DNA of 64,000 nucleotides from assembly GCF_002879885.1 (NCBI RefSeq), contig NZ_PNYA01000013.1, positions 122,668 through 186,667 of the forward strand, read 5' to 3'. Shown here in pieces: positions 17,477 through 27,024 of this stretch. The notes beneath the pieces were generated by a model. The model had not been told where the DNA came from. It was given only the letters and a program-made list of their open reading frames with translations, and searched no databases. The position numbers were made by a program, and so were the translations under genes. Source of the DNA: Trinickia dabaoshanensis. Its GTDB lineage: Bacteria > Pseudomonadota > Gammaproteobacteria > Burkholderiales > Burkholderiaceae. Every line of letters begins with the position of its first letter. Position 1 is the stretch's first letter.

Positions 17477-17941
17477 ATGGCAAACCAAAACGTCTACGAC
17501 AAGCTCAAAGAACTCGGTATCGAGTTGCCCGCCTCGGCTACGCCGGCCGCCGCTTACGTGATGGCCGTGCAAACGGGCAATACCGTCTTCGTGTCGGGCC
17601 ACACGGCCAAGAAAGACGGCAAGCCTTGGGTGGGCAAGCTCGGCGCGAACATGACGACCGACGAAGGCAAGGTCGCGGCGCGCTCGGTCGCCATCGATCT
17701 GCTCGCCACGCTGCACGCGCACACGGGCGACCTGAACCGCATCAAGCGCATCGTCAAAGTCATGAGCCTCGTGAATTCGACGCTCGAATACACGGAACAG
17801 CATCTCGTGACGAATGGCGCATCGGAGCTGTTCGGCGAGGTGTTCGGCGACGCAGGCAAGCATGCGCGCTCCGCATTCGGCGTCGCGCAGATCCCGACGG
17901 GCTCGTGCGTCGAGATCGAGTTGATCGCCGAGATCGCCTAA
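17477..17941 (+). CDS. RidA family protein (enamine/imine deaminase)
   Basis: A 154-residue member of the YjgF/YER057c/UK114 superfamily. The strand TVFVSGHTAK, the helix block GKVAARSVAIDLLATLHA and the C-terminal PTGSCVEIELIAEIA match the family; the longer form (about 150 residues) is a common RidA subgroup. RidA proteins hydrolyse reactive 2-aminoacrylate-type enamines made by PLP enzymes. The ATG at 17477 follows a GAGGAA site. It sits 110 bp after the aminotransferase gene and 15 bp before phzF, a sensible functional grouping. Confidence 0.85.
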   Translation: MANQNVYDKLKELGIELPASATPAAAYVMAVQTGNTVFVSGHTAKKDGKPWVGKLGANMTTDEGKVAARSVAIDLLATLHAHTGDLNRIKRIVKVMSLVNSTLEYTEQHLVTNGASELFGEVFGDAGKHARSAFGVAQIPTGSCVEIELIAEIA

Positions 17942-17955
17942 CACGGAGCGAACCG

Positions 17956-18840
17956 ATGAGCGCACGCCAAGTCCGCTTCAAGCAGGTCGACGTGTTCTCG
18001 GAGGCGCCGTTCAAAGGCAACCCGCTGGCCGTCGTCTTCGATGCCGACGGTCTTACCGACGAGCAGATGCAAGCGATCGCGCGTTGGACGAACCTCTCGG
18101 AGACGACGTTCATCTGCGCGCCGACGCAGCCCGGCGCCGATTACCGCGTGCGCATCTTCACCATCGCCTACGAACTGCCGTTCGCAGGCCATCCGACCCT
18201 CGGCACCGCGCACGCGCTGCTGGAAAGCGGATACCGGCCGCGGCAACCGGGCCGGCTGGTCCAACAGTGCGGGGTCGGGCTCGTCGAGATCGCGCTGCGC
18301 GACGACGGCTCGATGGCATTCGCGGCACCGCCCGCCCGGATCGAGCCGCTCGGCGCGGACGATCAGCGCGCGCTGAAAGCGGCGCTCGGCGGCGCTGAGA
18401 TCGATTTCGGCGACATCGAGCCCTGCTGTCTCGACAACGGTACGCCGTGGCTCGCGGTCGGAGTCGACTCACCAAGCACGTGTATATCGATCGGCTTCGA
18501 TCCGGTGGGCGTCTCGCGCATCGTGCAGAAAGTAGGCATGACAGGGCTCGCTCTTTATGCTCGGCATGCGCCGGACGGCCCGGCGACGCTCGAAGTGCGC
18601 TGTATCGTCATCGATAGCGACTACTCGATCTACGAAGACCCGGTCACCGGCAGCGCCAACGCGGGGCTAGCGAGCCTGTTCGCGGCGCGCGGCCGCAGGC
18701 CCGGTGCCCGGTACACGGTTCGCCAGGGCACGGCGATCGGGCGCGAGGGCCGCGTGACGGTCGACTATGATGCCGAGGGCGGCATCTGGGTCGGCGGCCG
18801 GACGACCACCATCGTCGACGGGACTTTCCGCTTATTCTGA
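17956..18840 (+). CDS. PhzF family isomerase-like protein
   Basis: A 294-residue protein of the PhzF/diaminopimelate-epimerase fold. It has FKGNPLAVV at the N-terminus, the catalytic Glu in NLSETTF (near residue 46), GHPTLGTAH, and the C-terminal EDPVTGSANAGL binding loop. PhzF itself isomerises a phenazine precursor; most chromosomal relatives have unknown substrates, and no other phenazine genes are here. It is 15 bp after ridA and ends the operon, followed by an intrinsic terminator. Confidence 0.88.
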   Translation: MSARQVRFKQVDVFSEAPFKGNPLAVVFDADGLTDEQMQAIARWTNLSETTFICAPTQPGADYRVRIFTIAYELPFAGHPTLGTAHALLESGYRPRQPGRLVQQCGVGLVEIALRDDGSMAFAAPPARIEPLGADDQRALKAALGGAEIDFGDIEPCCLDNGTPWLAVGVDSPSTCISIGFDPVGVSRIVQKVGMTGLALYARHAPDGPATLEVRCIVIDSDYSIYEDPVTGSANAGLASLFAARGRRPGARYTVRQGTAIGREGRVTVDYDAEGGIWVGGRTTTIVDGTFRLF

Positions 18841-18855
18841 GCGGCTACCCGCCCG

Positions 18856-18877
18856 GGCGCGGTTCGCGCCTTTCTTT
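18856..18877 (+). terminator. intrinsic terminator after phzF
   Basis: A perfect 6-bp GC stem GGCGCG/CGCGCC with a 3-nt loop is followed by TTTCTTT, 15 bp past the phzF stop codon. It would end the aminotransferase-ridA-phzF transcript. Confidence 0.65.
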
Positions 18878-19173
18878 CCCCGCCTTTCTCATTCCACTAA
18901 GCGAAATTCCCGACGGGTCTTATAGGCCCGCCGGCCCTGCGCGCACGCCCGTTCGGCGGCGATCGCGTGCGACCCACGGCCGCCAAATGCCCTTGCGTCA
19001 TGCGTTCGGCAGGTCACCCGGCGCGAAATCGGAATACCATTGCTGAAATCGTGCCCGCGGCGACGAACGTTTACCCGATAAACGGACGCTATCTTAATTT
19101 TTATCCATTCAGTAATATCCTCGATGAGGAACGTCTGCGGTATTCGAAGCCTTCCCAATAACTCATTGCCCCG
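18878..19173. other. intergenic region before the GGDEF-EAL gene
   Basis: About 300 bp with no credible gene. The last 100 bp are noticeably AT-richer (around 19066-19120), as expected for a promoter of the downstream gene, but I cannot assign hexamers with confidence. Confidence 0.35.
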
Positions 19174-21525
19174 ATGAATTTCGCCCGGCTTCATTCCACG
19201 AGAGACACCCGCACGCGCTCCAACGCCGCGGGCTCACGCCGTCGCGCGCTGATCGCGATCCCGGTGTTGGGCATACTCGTGCTTGCGCTCCTGTGGACGG
19301 TGATCTCGGCACGGCTATCGGTCGAGCGCGACTCGACCTACCGCGAAGCGACGGCCTCGGCCGCGATCCTTTCCGCCGCGCTCGAGCAGCACACCGTCAA
19401 AGCGATTCACCAAGTCGATCAGATCACGCGCTTCGTCAAGTACGAGTACGAAAAGAGCCCGGATCACTTCGACCTCGCCAGCACGGTCGAGAAAGGCGTC
19501 GTGCAGAGCGACACGCTCGTGCAGGTGTCGATCATCAACGAGCACGGCATCCTCGTATCGAGCACGGCGGAGCCCAACCCGGCGCCGATCGACTTGTCCG
19601 ATCGCGAGCACTTCAAGGTGCACGAGCACGAGAACGACGATCAGCTCTATATCAGCAAGCCCGTGCTCGGGCGCGTCTCGCATCAATGGACGCTGCAGAT
19701 GACGCGGCGCCTGAACCATCTCGACGGTTCGTTCGCCGGCGTCGTGGTGGTCTCGGAAGACCCGAGCTACTTCACGAGCGACTTCTATAACAACGCGGCG
19801 ATCGGCAAGGATGGCGTCATCGCCGTCATTTCGGACAACGGCGCGGTGCTCGCGCGGCGCACCGGCGTGGCGCGCGACCCCGCCGGCGCGTTTTCCGCGA
19901 GCGGCACCTATCCGATCTCCGAGCACGTCTCGGGCACGATGACCGACCCGATCGACCACGTCAAACGGATCGTCTCGTACCGGCACATCGACGGCTATCA
20001 GATGGGTGTGCTCGTCGGCCTCTCGCAAGCCGAGGAGTTCGCCGACTACAACCATACGCGCAACGTCTACTTGTTGATGGCGAGCTTTATCTCGCTTGCG
20101 ATGCTCGGCTTTTTCGCCGTCGCGACCGGTCTTATCGGCAAGCTGCTCGGGCGCGAGCGCGAAATGACGCACCTCGTCGAATACGACTTGCTCACGGGCC
20201 TGCGCAACCGCTACGCGACGATGCAAAGCCTGCGGCAAGACGTCGGCGACCCGGCCAACGTGGGGCGTCTCGCGATTCTGTTCATCGACCTCGACAACTT
20301 CAAGACGGTGAACGACACGCTCGGACACAACGCCGGCGACATCGTCCTGCAGATGACGGCCTCGCGCCTGTCCGATGCGGTCGGCGCGGCCGGCGTGCTC
20401 TCGCGTATCGGCGGCGACGAGTTCGTCGTCGTGCTCAAGGGCGGCGACGTCGAACGCCAGGCCGTGCAACTGGCGGAGAACGTGCGCGAAATCTTCGAGC
20501 ATCCGTTCGACGTGCGCGGCACCTCGTTCGTCCTGCATGCCAGCATCGGCATCGCCCTGTACTCGGTCGGCAGCGAGAGCGAAATCGATCTGCTCAAGAA
20601 GGCCGACCTCGCGATGTACAGCGCCAAGGATGCCGGCAAGAACTGCTACCAGTTCTATTCGCCGCACCTTTCGCATCGCGCCGATCACCTCATGCAATGG
20701 GAACAGCAGCTGCGCGTCGCGTTGAGCGAAAACCAACTGTTCCTCGTCTACCAGCCGAAGATCGATTTGGCGCGCCGGTGCATCACCGGTTTCGAGGCGC
20801 TCGCGCGCTGGAACCATCCCCAACAAGGCGTCATCTCGGCGAGCGAGTTCATACCGGTAGCCGAGTCGACGGGGCTGATCGTACCGATCGGCGACTTCGT
20901 GATCGAGACGGCCTGCCGCCAACTCGCCGCCTGGCAGCGCGACGGCTACGAAACGCTGTCGCTCGCCGTCAACATCTCGGCGGTGCAGTTCTGGCGCGGC
21001 GATTTGTACGAGACGATTTCGCGCGCGATCGAGGACACCGGCATCGCGGCCCATCGGCTCGAGCTCGAAATCACCGAGACGGCGATGATGGAGTACCCCG
21101 AACTCGTCTCCGAGAAAATCGTCGCACTGAAGCGGCTCGGCGTCGGCATTGCGCTCGACGATTTCGGCACCGGCTATTCGTCGCTGTCGTACCTGAACCG
21201 CTTCTCGGTCGACACGCTCAAGGTCGACCGTTCGTTCGTTCAAGCGATCCCGGCCGATCGCAGCGTTTGCGTGATGGTGTCCGCAATCGTCAATCTGGCG
21301 CGCTCGCTCGGCTTGACCGTCGTCGTGGAAGGCACGGAAACCGAGGAGCAGATCGCGTGGCTGTCCGCGCTCGGCAACATCCAAGCGCAAGGGTTCTTGT
21401 TTTCGCGCCCCGTGCCCGCGGAGGGTATACCGGCGCTGCTCGAACGCTTCGGTGTATGCGACATGCACGAGCCGTTCGGGTCCTACGGCAAGAGCCAAAA
21501 GAACACGAGCAAACAATCGGCATAA
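19174..21525 (+). CDS. membrane GGDEF-EAL cyclic-di-GMP signalling protein with periplasmic sensor
   Basis: A 783-residue protein. One membrane helix (about residues 25-48), a periplasmic dCACHE-like sensor (about 50-295), a second membrane helix (about 300-325), then a diguanylate cyclase domain with intact GGDEF at about 413-417 and a phosphodiesterase domain with intact EAL at about 541-543 and the DDFGTGYSS loop. Both active-site motifs are complete, so it may make or degrade c-di-GMP depending on the signal. It is transcribed alone, in the same direction as the chromate transporter gene that follows. The start has a poor ribosome site. Confidence 0.92.
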   Translation: MNFARLHSTRDTRTRSNAAGSRRRALIAIPVLGILVLALLWTVISARLSVERDSTYREATASAAILSAALEQHTVKAIHQVDQITRFVKYEYEKSPDHFDLASTVEKGVVQSDTLVQVSIINEHGILVSSTAEPNPAPIDLSDREHFKVHEHENDDQLYISKPVLGRVSHQWTLQMTRRLNHLDGSFAGVVVVSEDPSYFTSDFYNNAAIGKDGVIAVISDNGAVLARRTGVARDPAGAFSASGTYPISEHVSGTMTDPIDHVKRIVSYRHIDGYQMGVLVGLSQAEEFADYNHTRNVYLLMASFISLAMLGFFAVATGLIGKLLGREREMTHLVEYDLLTGLRNRYATMQSLRQDVGDPANVGRLAILFIDLDNFKTVNDTLGHNAGDIVLQMTASRLSDAVGAAGVLSRIGGDEFVVVLKGGDVERQAVQLAENVREIFEHPFDVRGTSFVLHASIGIALYSVGSESEIDLLKKADLAMYSAKDAGKNCYQFYSPHLSHRADHLMQWEQQLRVALSENQLFLVYQPKIDLARRCITGFEALARWNHPQQGVISASEFIPVAESTGLIVPIGDFVIETACRQLAAWQRDGYETLSLAVNISAVQFWRGDLYETISRAIEDTGIAAHRLELEITETAMMEYPELVSEKIVALKRLGVGIALDDFGTGYSSLSYLNRFSVDTLKVDRSFVQAIPADRSVCVMVSAIVNLARSLGLTVVVEGTETEEQIAWLSALGNIQAQGFLFSRPVPAEGIPALLERFGVCDMHEPFGSYGKSQKNTSKQSA

Positions 21526-21576
21526 GGGCACCGGCGCGGATGCGTGAGATGCTCAAGCGAATGGAAGGACCGATCG

Positions 21577-22842
21577 ATGGGTGAGGCGAGCACGAGCGGA
21601 ATACGCGCTTCGCGCGCCGTGCGCACCGCCCTTGCCGCTGAGCGAGAGGCGGATCGCGCACCGGCGCCCGATGCCGGCCCCGAACCGCTTTGGACGCTGT
21701 TTCGCGTCGTTTTCGCTCTATCGTCTCTTTCGTGGGGCGGGCTTGCGCTGATGGCCCAACTCGAAATGCATTACGTAGCGCGCGAACGCCGCTTCACCCA
21801 AGTCCAATATTCCGATTTCGTCGCGCTTGCCTGGATGACGCCGGGAGCCGTGGGCTACAACGTGGCCGTGCAGGTCGGCTATGCGCTGCGCGGACGCATC
21901 GGCGCTTGGGTAGCCGGCATCGCGGCGGTCTTGCCGTTCTTTTGCACGATGACCGCCTTGGCGACGTTCTATCACGCGTCGTTCATTCATGCGCTCGCCA
22001 CGCGCGGCCTCATCGACCATTTTGCCGCCGTGCTCGCGGTGCTCATCGGCATCACCTGGTACCGGCAAACTCGCGCGCTCGTGCACCAGCCGCTCGAATG
22101 GGGCGCGGCCGCCCTCGCCTGCGTCGTCCTGCTGACCGTGCACGGCACGGCCTCGTTCGTGCTCTTGCTGACGGCTTCGTTCGCCGCCGGCTGGTTCACG
22201 AGTCCGGTACGCGATGCCAAGCTCGAGATTTCACTAGGACTCACCGACAAGCTCTTCCTGCTCGTGGTGCTGGCGTTGATCGCGCTGTTCGCGGCACCGT
22301 TGCCGCCGGAGTATGCGGGACGCCTCATCTGGCCTCGCCTCGCGGGTGCCGGCATGACCTTGTTCGGCGGCGGATTTTCGGCGCTGCCCGTGCTCAAGGC
22401 GCTATTCGAGACCCCCGAGGTTGGCGTCACCGCGCGCGAGTTCACGCTCGCTTTCGCGCTCTCGCCCGTTTCCCCCGGCCCGCTCCTGAACGTGGTCCCC
22501 TTCCTGGGTTACCTCGTGCACGGCTGGGCCGGTGCGATCGTGGCAACCTGTTCGCTGTTCGTACCGTCGGCCGTGCTCATCGTGTTCGCGCGCCGCCATC
22601 TGCATCGCCTCGAGACGAACGTGCGCTTCGAGCACGGCATGCGCATACTGCGCGCATCGACGACCGCCTTCTTGCTGACGGCCGTCGTGCACATCGTCGA
22701 GCATATCCCCCGCGAACCCTCGCAACTCGTGACGGCCCTCTTCGCGCTCGTATGCCTCGCGCGTCTGAAACTGCCCGTGTACGTGGTTTATGCGATCGTG
22801 GCCGCGATATACGGCGGGGCGCGCCTGCTCGGCTATCAATGA
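21577..22842 (+). CDS. chromate transporter family protein, two-domain (long) form
   Basis: A 421-residue membrane protein of the CHR superfamily. Each half repeats the CHR pattern: S-W-G-G-L-A-L-M then a TPGAVGYNVA block in the first half, and FGGGFSALPVL then SPVSPGPLLNV in the second. About ten to twelve membrane segments are visible. Long CHR proteins with both domains include the ChrA chromate exporters, though many family members have other anion substrates. The start at 21577 follows an AAGGA site; a GTG at 21544 would add 11 residues. It converges on two single-domain CHR genes. Confidence 0.85.
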   Translation: MGEASTSGIRASRAVRTALAAEREADRAPAPDAGPEPLWTLFRVVFALSSLSWGGLALMAQLEMHYVARERRFTQVQYSDFVALAWMTPGAVGYNVAVQVGYALRGRIGAWVAGIAAVLPFFCTMTALATFYHASFIHALATRGLIDHFAAVLAVLIGITWYRQTRALVHQPLEWGAAALACVVLLTVHGTASFVLLLTASFAAGWFTSPVRDAKLEISLGLTDKLFLLVVLALIALFAAPLPPEYAGRLIWPRLAGAGMTLFGGGFSALPVLKALFETPEVGVTAREFTLAFALSPVSPGPLLNVVPFLGYLVHGWAGAIVATCSLFVPSAVLIVFARRHLHRLETNVRFEHGMRILRASTTAFLLTAVVHIVEHIPREPSQLVTALFALVCLARLKLPVYVVYAIVAAIYGGARLLGYQ

Positions 22843-22882
22843 GGCTGCGCGGTATCGGACTCGAGCCGCTACGCAAGCCGGC

Positions 22883-23401
22883 TCACGCGTAACCGAATAC
22901 GCCGAGCAGCGCGCCGGCCGCAATGAACCACAGGGGATTGATTTTCGTGCGCAGCCCGACGGCGACGGTGACGATCGTCAACGCAATCGTGGCGGCCGAA
23001 TGGTCGGCGCCTTGAGCGAGGATGGTGCCCGTCGCCATGAGCAAACCGATCGTCACCGGCGCCAGCGCCCGCCGAAACACGACCATCCAACGTGCGTCGC
23101 GATGCGCGCCCGTGTAATGCTCGAATACGAGCGCGAACACCGACGACGGCCCGCACATCGCCAACGTCGATACGATCGCTCCCGCGAGGCCCGCCACTTG
23201 CCAACCGAACAGCGCGACGAACAACACGTTCGGGCCGGGCGACGCTTGAGAGATCGCGAATAGCGCCGCGAACGTCGTATCGCCGATCCAATGATTCTGT
23301 TCGACGAGGAAACGGTGCATCTCCGGCATGACGGCCGTCGCGCCGCCGAACGCGATCGCCGAGACCAACGCGAAGCGCCATGCGAGCTCGATCAGGATCA
23401 T
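22883..23401 (-). CDS. chromate transporter family protein, single-domain (short) subunit 2
   Basis: A 172-residue membrane protein equal to one CHR domain. It shows FGGATAVMPEM near residue 18, QASPGPNVLFV near 52 and about five membrane segments. Short CHR proteins are encoded as adjacent pairs and must work as a heterodimer. Its ATG overlaps the stop of the upstream short CHR gene by 4 nt (ATGA), so the two are translationally coupled. Confidence 0.85.
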   Translation of the reverse strand: MILIELAWRFALVSAIAFGGATAVMPEMHRFLVEQNHWIGDTTFAALFAISQASPGPNVLFVALFGWQVAGLAGAIVSTLAMCGPSSVFALVFEHYTGAHRDARWMVVFRRALAPVTIGLLMATGTILAQGADHSAATIALTIVTVAVGLRTKINPLWFIAAGALLGVFGYA

Positions 23402-23982
23402 CGCGACGCCCGCCACTCGACGAAAAGCGCGGAGGGAATCAACACGAGCATCGCCCACCCGAGCGGCAAGTGCGCGATGCCTACCGCCGTCAGCGACAAC
23501 ACGCCGAACACCAGAGCGCGCAGCGTACGCGGCTGGCTTTGAGCGAGCTTGATGCCCGTCATCAACACGAGCCCGGCGGCCACGGCCATCATGCCGTGCA
23601 GCGCGCCTTGAACGGCCGGCAACGCACCGAAGCGATGGTACAGCGCGCCGAGCACGAGCACGATCACGAACGGAGCAGCGAGCAAACCGCCCGCCGCGGC
23701 CAGCGCGCCGCGCCAACCGCAAGCCCGATAGCCGACGATCACGGCCATATTGCAGATATTCGGACCCGGAAGAATCTGGCCGATGGCGAGCAACTCCGCG
23801 AACTCGCGGTCGTCCAGCCAGCGCCGCCGATCGACCAGCATGCGCCGCGCCCACGGCATGACGCCACCGAAGCCGTAAAGGCTCATTTCGCCGAACGTGC
23901 GAAAGAGTTTCGCCGGGGCAATGCCGGACAGCGGCCTCGCAGGCCCGTCGGACGCGCCTTCGGCCGGATCGGAAGAAGTCAT
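23398..23982 (-). CDS. chromate transporter family protein, single-domain (short) subunit 1
   Basis: A 194-residue membrane protein with one CHR domain: YGFGGVMPWARR near residue 34, the conserved QILPGPNICNMAV and a glycine-rich central helix. The N-terminal 20 residues are polar and acidic. I chose the ATG at 23982; the open frame upstream of it overlaps the CopD-like gene and is spurious. With the overlapping downstream gene it forms a short-chain CHR pair for anion (possibly chromate) export. Confidence 0.85.
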   Translation of the reverse strand: MTSSDPAEGASDGPARPLSGIAPAKLFRTFGEMSLYGFGGVMPWARRMLVDRRRWLDDREFAELLAIGQILPGPNICNMAVIVGYRACGWRGALAAAGGLLAAPFVIVLVLGALYHRFGALPAVQGALHGMMAVAAGLVLMTGIKLAQSQPRTLRALVFGVLSLTAVGIAHLPLGWAMLVLIPSALFVEWRASR

Positions 23983-24097
23983 CGGGGAATTACTCGTAAA
24001 ACCTCGAGTATCGCGCAATACCTTTGCAAATGGCCAATCCGCAATCAACGGTAATAGTTGCGTACGCAACGATGTACCGGATCGATCGAAACCCGGC

Positions 24098-24562
24098 TTA
24101 GAACCCGCGCGAGAGCACGGCCGCGAGGATCGTCGCGACACCGAGCACGAGATTGACCAATACGAGCCGGCGCATCGTATCGACGGCGCGCGCCCCGTCC
24201 GGCCAGCGTTGAGCCTGCACGGCACGGCGAATGCGCGGAAAGACGGCGAAGCGCACGTGTCCGAAGATCATCATCATGACGACGCCCAGTGCAGCCATCA
24301 GATGGATCTGCCATGGCGCTTGCGCGCCGCCGAAGCGCGCCATCAGAAAACCGCCCGAGATCAGGATCGCGATCACGGAACCACCGATCCAATTGAGGAA
24401 CCGGCCAAATACCGCTTCGATCAGCGGCAACCGCAATTGCGGCGAAACGTCGGCCAATGCCGGACGCAAACAAAAATGCGCGAACACCATGCCGCCAACC
24501 CACACGACGACGGCAGCCAAATGCGCGAAGAGCGCGACGTCGATCGCGATCGACAGGGACAT
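24098..24562 (-). CDS. CopD family membrane protein
   Basis: A 154-residue protein with four hydrophobic helices and the HLAAVVVWVGGMVFAHF first-helix pattern of CopD/DUF2269-like proteins, with conserved histidines in helices 1, 3 (HLMAALG) and the loop GHVRF. Such proteins are linked to copper homeostasis or haem/quinone-linked membrane functions. The ATG at 24562 gives a typical length. It lies about 115 bp upstream of the short CHR pair in the same direction, so the three may be co-transcribed. Confidence 0.72.
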   Translation of the reverse strand: MSLSIAIDVALFAHLAAVVVWVGGMVFAHFCLRPALADVSPQLRLPLIEAVFGRFLNWIGGSVIAILISGGFLMARFGGAQAPWQIHLMAALGVVMMMIFGHVRFAVFPRIRRAVQAQRWPDGARAVDTMRRLVLVNLVLGVATILAAVLSRGF

Positions 24563-24643
24563 GAGACTCTCCAAGAACGTTGGTTCCAATCTTCGATGCT
24601 CATGCCGGCGCCAGGCCGCATGAGCACCATTCACGCCGACCCG

Positions 24644-26959
24644 TTAGTCGAGCGCGGGCCGCAACGCCGCGATCTTCAGCCGCGTGTCGGGCGCGCGGCC
24701 ACGGCGGGCCCGCTTACCGACGTAGGGAGCGAGCGCCGCACCGGCGAGCCGCTCCTCTTGCGGCTTACCGCCACGGCCCGTGCCGAGCAATACGACACCC
24801 GCCGGCGCGATGGCCAACGCTTGGACGAGTTTCTCGCCTTCGTCCAACCCCATCAGGATGATGCCGCGCCCACCGCCCGCGAGCGACTTCATCTCGTCGA
24901 TCCCGAATACCGCGAGCCGTCCCGCGCCCGACAAGCACGCGACTTGACTTGCCTGCGGCAAGACCGGCATCGGCGCGAGCGGTTGCGCGCCTTCATCTAT
25001 GGTCATGAACGACTTGCCTGCCTTGACGCGGCTGACCATGTCGCCCACGCGCGCGATGAAGCCATACCCGTTGCTCGAGGCGAGCAGCAGCGGCTGCTCC
25101 GCGCTCGCCGCATAGTAGTGCATGAGGTGCGTGCCCGCTTCGAGATCGATGAACGATGTGACCGGCGCGCCGTCGCCGCGTCCGCCCGGCAACATCGCCA
25201 CGGCGACGGAATACACGCGGCCCTTGCTGCCCCATGCGATCAGCGTGTCGGGCGTACGGCATTGAAACGCCGCGTATAGGCTATCGCCGTCCTTGAACGT
25301 GAAGCCGGCCGCATCGAGCCCGTGGCCCTTCAGTGCGCGCACCCAGCCGCGCTGGGATACGACCACCGTCACCGGCTCGTCGACGACGCGCGCTTCGAGC
25401 GTCGCGCGCTTTTCCTGCTGGATCAGCGTGCGCCGATCGTCGCCGTATTGCTTCGCGTCGCCCTCGATTTCCTTGATGATCAAGCGCTTCATCGACGACT
25501 CGTTCGCGAGCAACTCCTCGAGCTTCGCCTTCTCTTCGCGCAGTGACTCGAGTTCCTTCTCGATCTTGATCTTCTCGAGCCGCGCCAATTGGCGCAGCCT
25601 GATTTCGAGGATGTCGTCGGCTTGCCGCTCGCTCAGGCCGAATGCGCTCATCAGCGCCGCCTTCGGCTCTTCCGACTCGCGGATGATGCGGATGACCTCG
25701 TCGATATTGAGGAAGACGATCATCCGGCCTTCGAGGATGTGGATACGATCGTCGACCTTCGTCAACCGGTGGCGCGAGCGCCGCGTCACCGTCGCAAAAC
25801 GGAACCCGATCCACTCTTGCAGGATCTCGGTGATCCCCTTTTGGCGCGGCCGCCCGTCGCCGCCGATCATGACGAGGTTCAGCGCCGCGTTCGATTCGAG
25901 GCTCGTGTGCGCGAGCAAGGAATTGACGAACTCGGTTTGATCGATGCGGCTCGACTTCGGTTCGAACACGAGACGCACCGGCGCATCTTTGCCCGATTCG
26001 TCGCGCACCGCGTCGAGCAGCGCCAGCATCGTCTGCTTCGTCTGCAACTGCTCGGGCGTCAGCGATTTCTTGCCGAGCTTGATCTTCGGATTCGTGAGCT
26101 CCTCGATTTCCTCGAGCACCTTCTGGCCCGACGTATTCGGCGGCAGCTCGGTCACGACGAGTTGCCACTGGCCGCGCGCGAGATCCTCGATTTTCCAGCG
26201 CGCGCGCACCTTCAGGCTGCCGCGTCCCGTCTCGTAGGCGGCCGCGATTTCGGTCGCGCTCGAGATGATCTGGCCGCCTCCCGGGAAATCGGGGCCCGGC
26301 AAGATCTCCATGAGCTCGGCGTGCGAAATCTTAGGATGCCGAATCATCGCCACCGCTGCCGCGGCGACCTCGCGCAGGTTATGCGACGGGATTTCCGTCG
26401 CCAAACCGACCGCGATGCCCGATGCGCCGTTCAGCAGAAGGAATGGCAGACGCGCGGGCAAGAGCTTCGGCTCTTGGAACGAGCCGTCGTAGTTCGGCGC
26501 GAAATCGACCGTGCCCTCGCCGATTTCGTCGAGCAGCAGCTTCGCGATCGGCGTCAAGCGAGCTTCCGTGTACCGCATCGCGGCCGCGCCGTCGCCGTCG
26601 CGCGAGCCGAAGTTGCCCTGGCCGTCGATGAGCGGATAGCGCATCGAAAAATCTTGCGCGAGCCGAACGAGCGCGTCGTACGCCGATTGATCGCCGTGCG
26701 GATGGTACTTACCGAGCACGTCGCCCACGACTCGGGCCGACTTGACCGGCTTCGCGTCGGAGGCGAGGCCCATCTCGTTCATCGCGAACAAAATGCGGCG
26801 CTGCACGGGCTTTTGCCCGTCGCAAACGTCGGGCAGCGCACGGCCCTTGACCACGCTCACCGCGTAGTCGAGATAAGCGCGCTCGGCGTAATGACCGAGC
26901 GTCAGCGACTCGCCATCGGGCGCGGCGGCCGGTGCGAACAGATCGTCTTGTTGATCCAT
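24644..26959 (-). CDS. parC: DNA topoisomerase IV subunit A
   Basis: A 771-residue type IIA topoisomerase subunit. The winged-helix/tower catalytic core starts [15 protein letters not shown] and has the active-site Tyr in [10 protein letters not shown]; the coiled-coil tower precedes a C-terminal domain of weaker beta-pinwheel repeats (e.g. [15 protein letters not shown]). Length and the parE gene next door identify ParC rather than GyrA. It decatenates daughter chromosomes together with ParE. It follows parE by 65 bp in the same direction. Confidence 0.95.
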   Translation of the reverse strand: MDQQDDLFAPAAAPDGESLTLGHYAERAYLDYAVSVVKGRALPDVCDGQKPVQRRILFAMNEMGLASDAKPVKSARVVGDVLGKYHPHGDQSAYDALVRLAQDFSMRYPLIDGQGNFGSRDGDGAAAMRYTEARLTPIAKLLLDEIGEGTVDFAPNYDGSFQEPKLLPARLPFLLLNGASGIAVGLATEIPSHNLREVAAAAVAMIRHPKISHAELMEILPGPDFPGGGQIISSATEIAAAYETGRGSLKVRARWKIEDLARGQWQLVVTELPPNTSGQKVLEEIEELTNPKIKLGKKSLTPEQLQTKQTMLALLDAVRDESGKDAPVRLVFEPKSSRIDQTEFVNSLLAHTSLESNAALNLVMIGGDGRPRQKGITEILQEWIGFRFATVTRRSRHRLTKVDDRIHILEGRMIVFLNIDEVIRIIRESEEPKAALMSAFGLSERQADDILEIRLRQLARLEKIKIEKELESLREEKAKLEELLANESSMKRLIIKEIEGDAKQYGDDRRTLIQQEKRATLEARVVDEPVTVVVSQRGWVRALKGHGLDAAGFTFKDGDSLYAAFQCRTPDTLIAWGSKGRVYSVAVAMLPGGRGDGAPVTSFIDLEAGTHLMHYYAASAEQPLLLASSNGYGFIARVGDMVSRVKAGKSFMTIDEGAQPLAPMPVLPQASQVACLSGAGRLAVFGIDEMKSLAGGGRGIILMGLDEGEKLVQALAIAPAGVVLLGTGRGGKPQEERLAGAALAPYVGKRARRGRAPDTRLKIAALRPALD

Positions 26960-27024
26960 CGAAAATAATGTCCGTGTTCAGGAGACTCTAGAAGAAGCGC
27001 GCGCCTGCAAGCGCTGGCTTTGCG

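Noticed and set aside
17956..18840. Phenazine biosynthesis gene
   Set aside because: Only a PhzF homologue is present; no other phz genes are near, so a phenazine pathway is not supported.
19315..21531. 738-codon open frame on the minus strand opposite the GGDEF-EAL gene
   Set aside because: Shadow of the real gene; composition is biased and no motif is present.
25589..26968. 459-codon plus-strand frame opposite parC
   Set aside because: Antisense shadow of a conserved topoisomerase gene.
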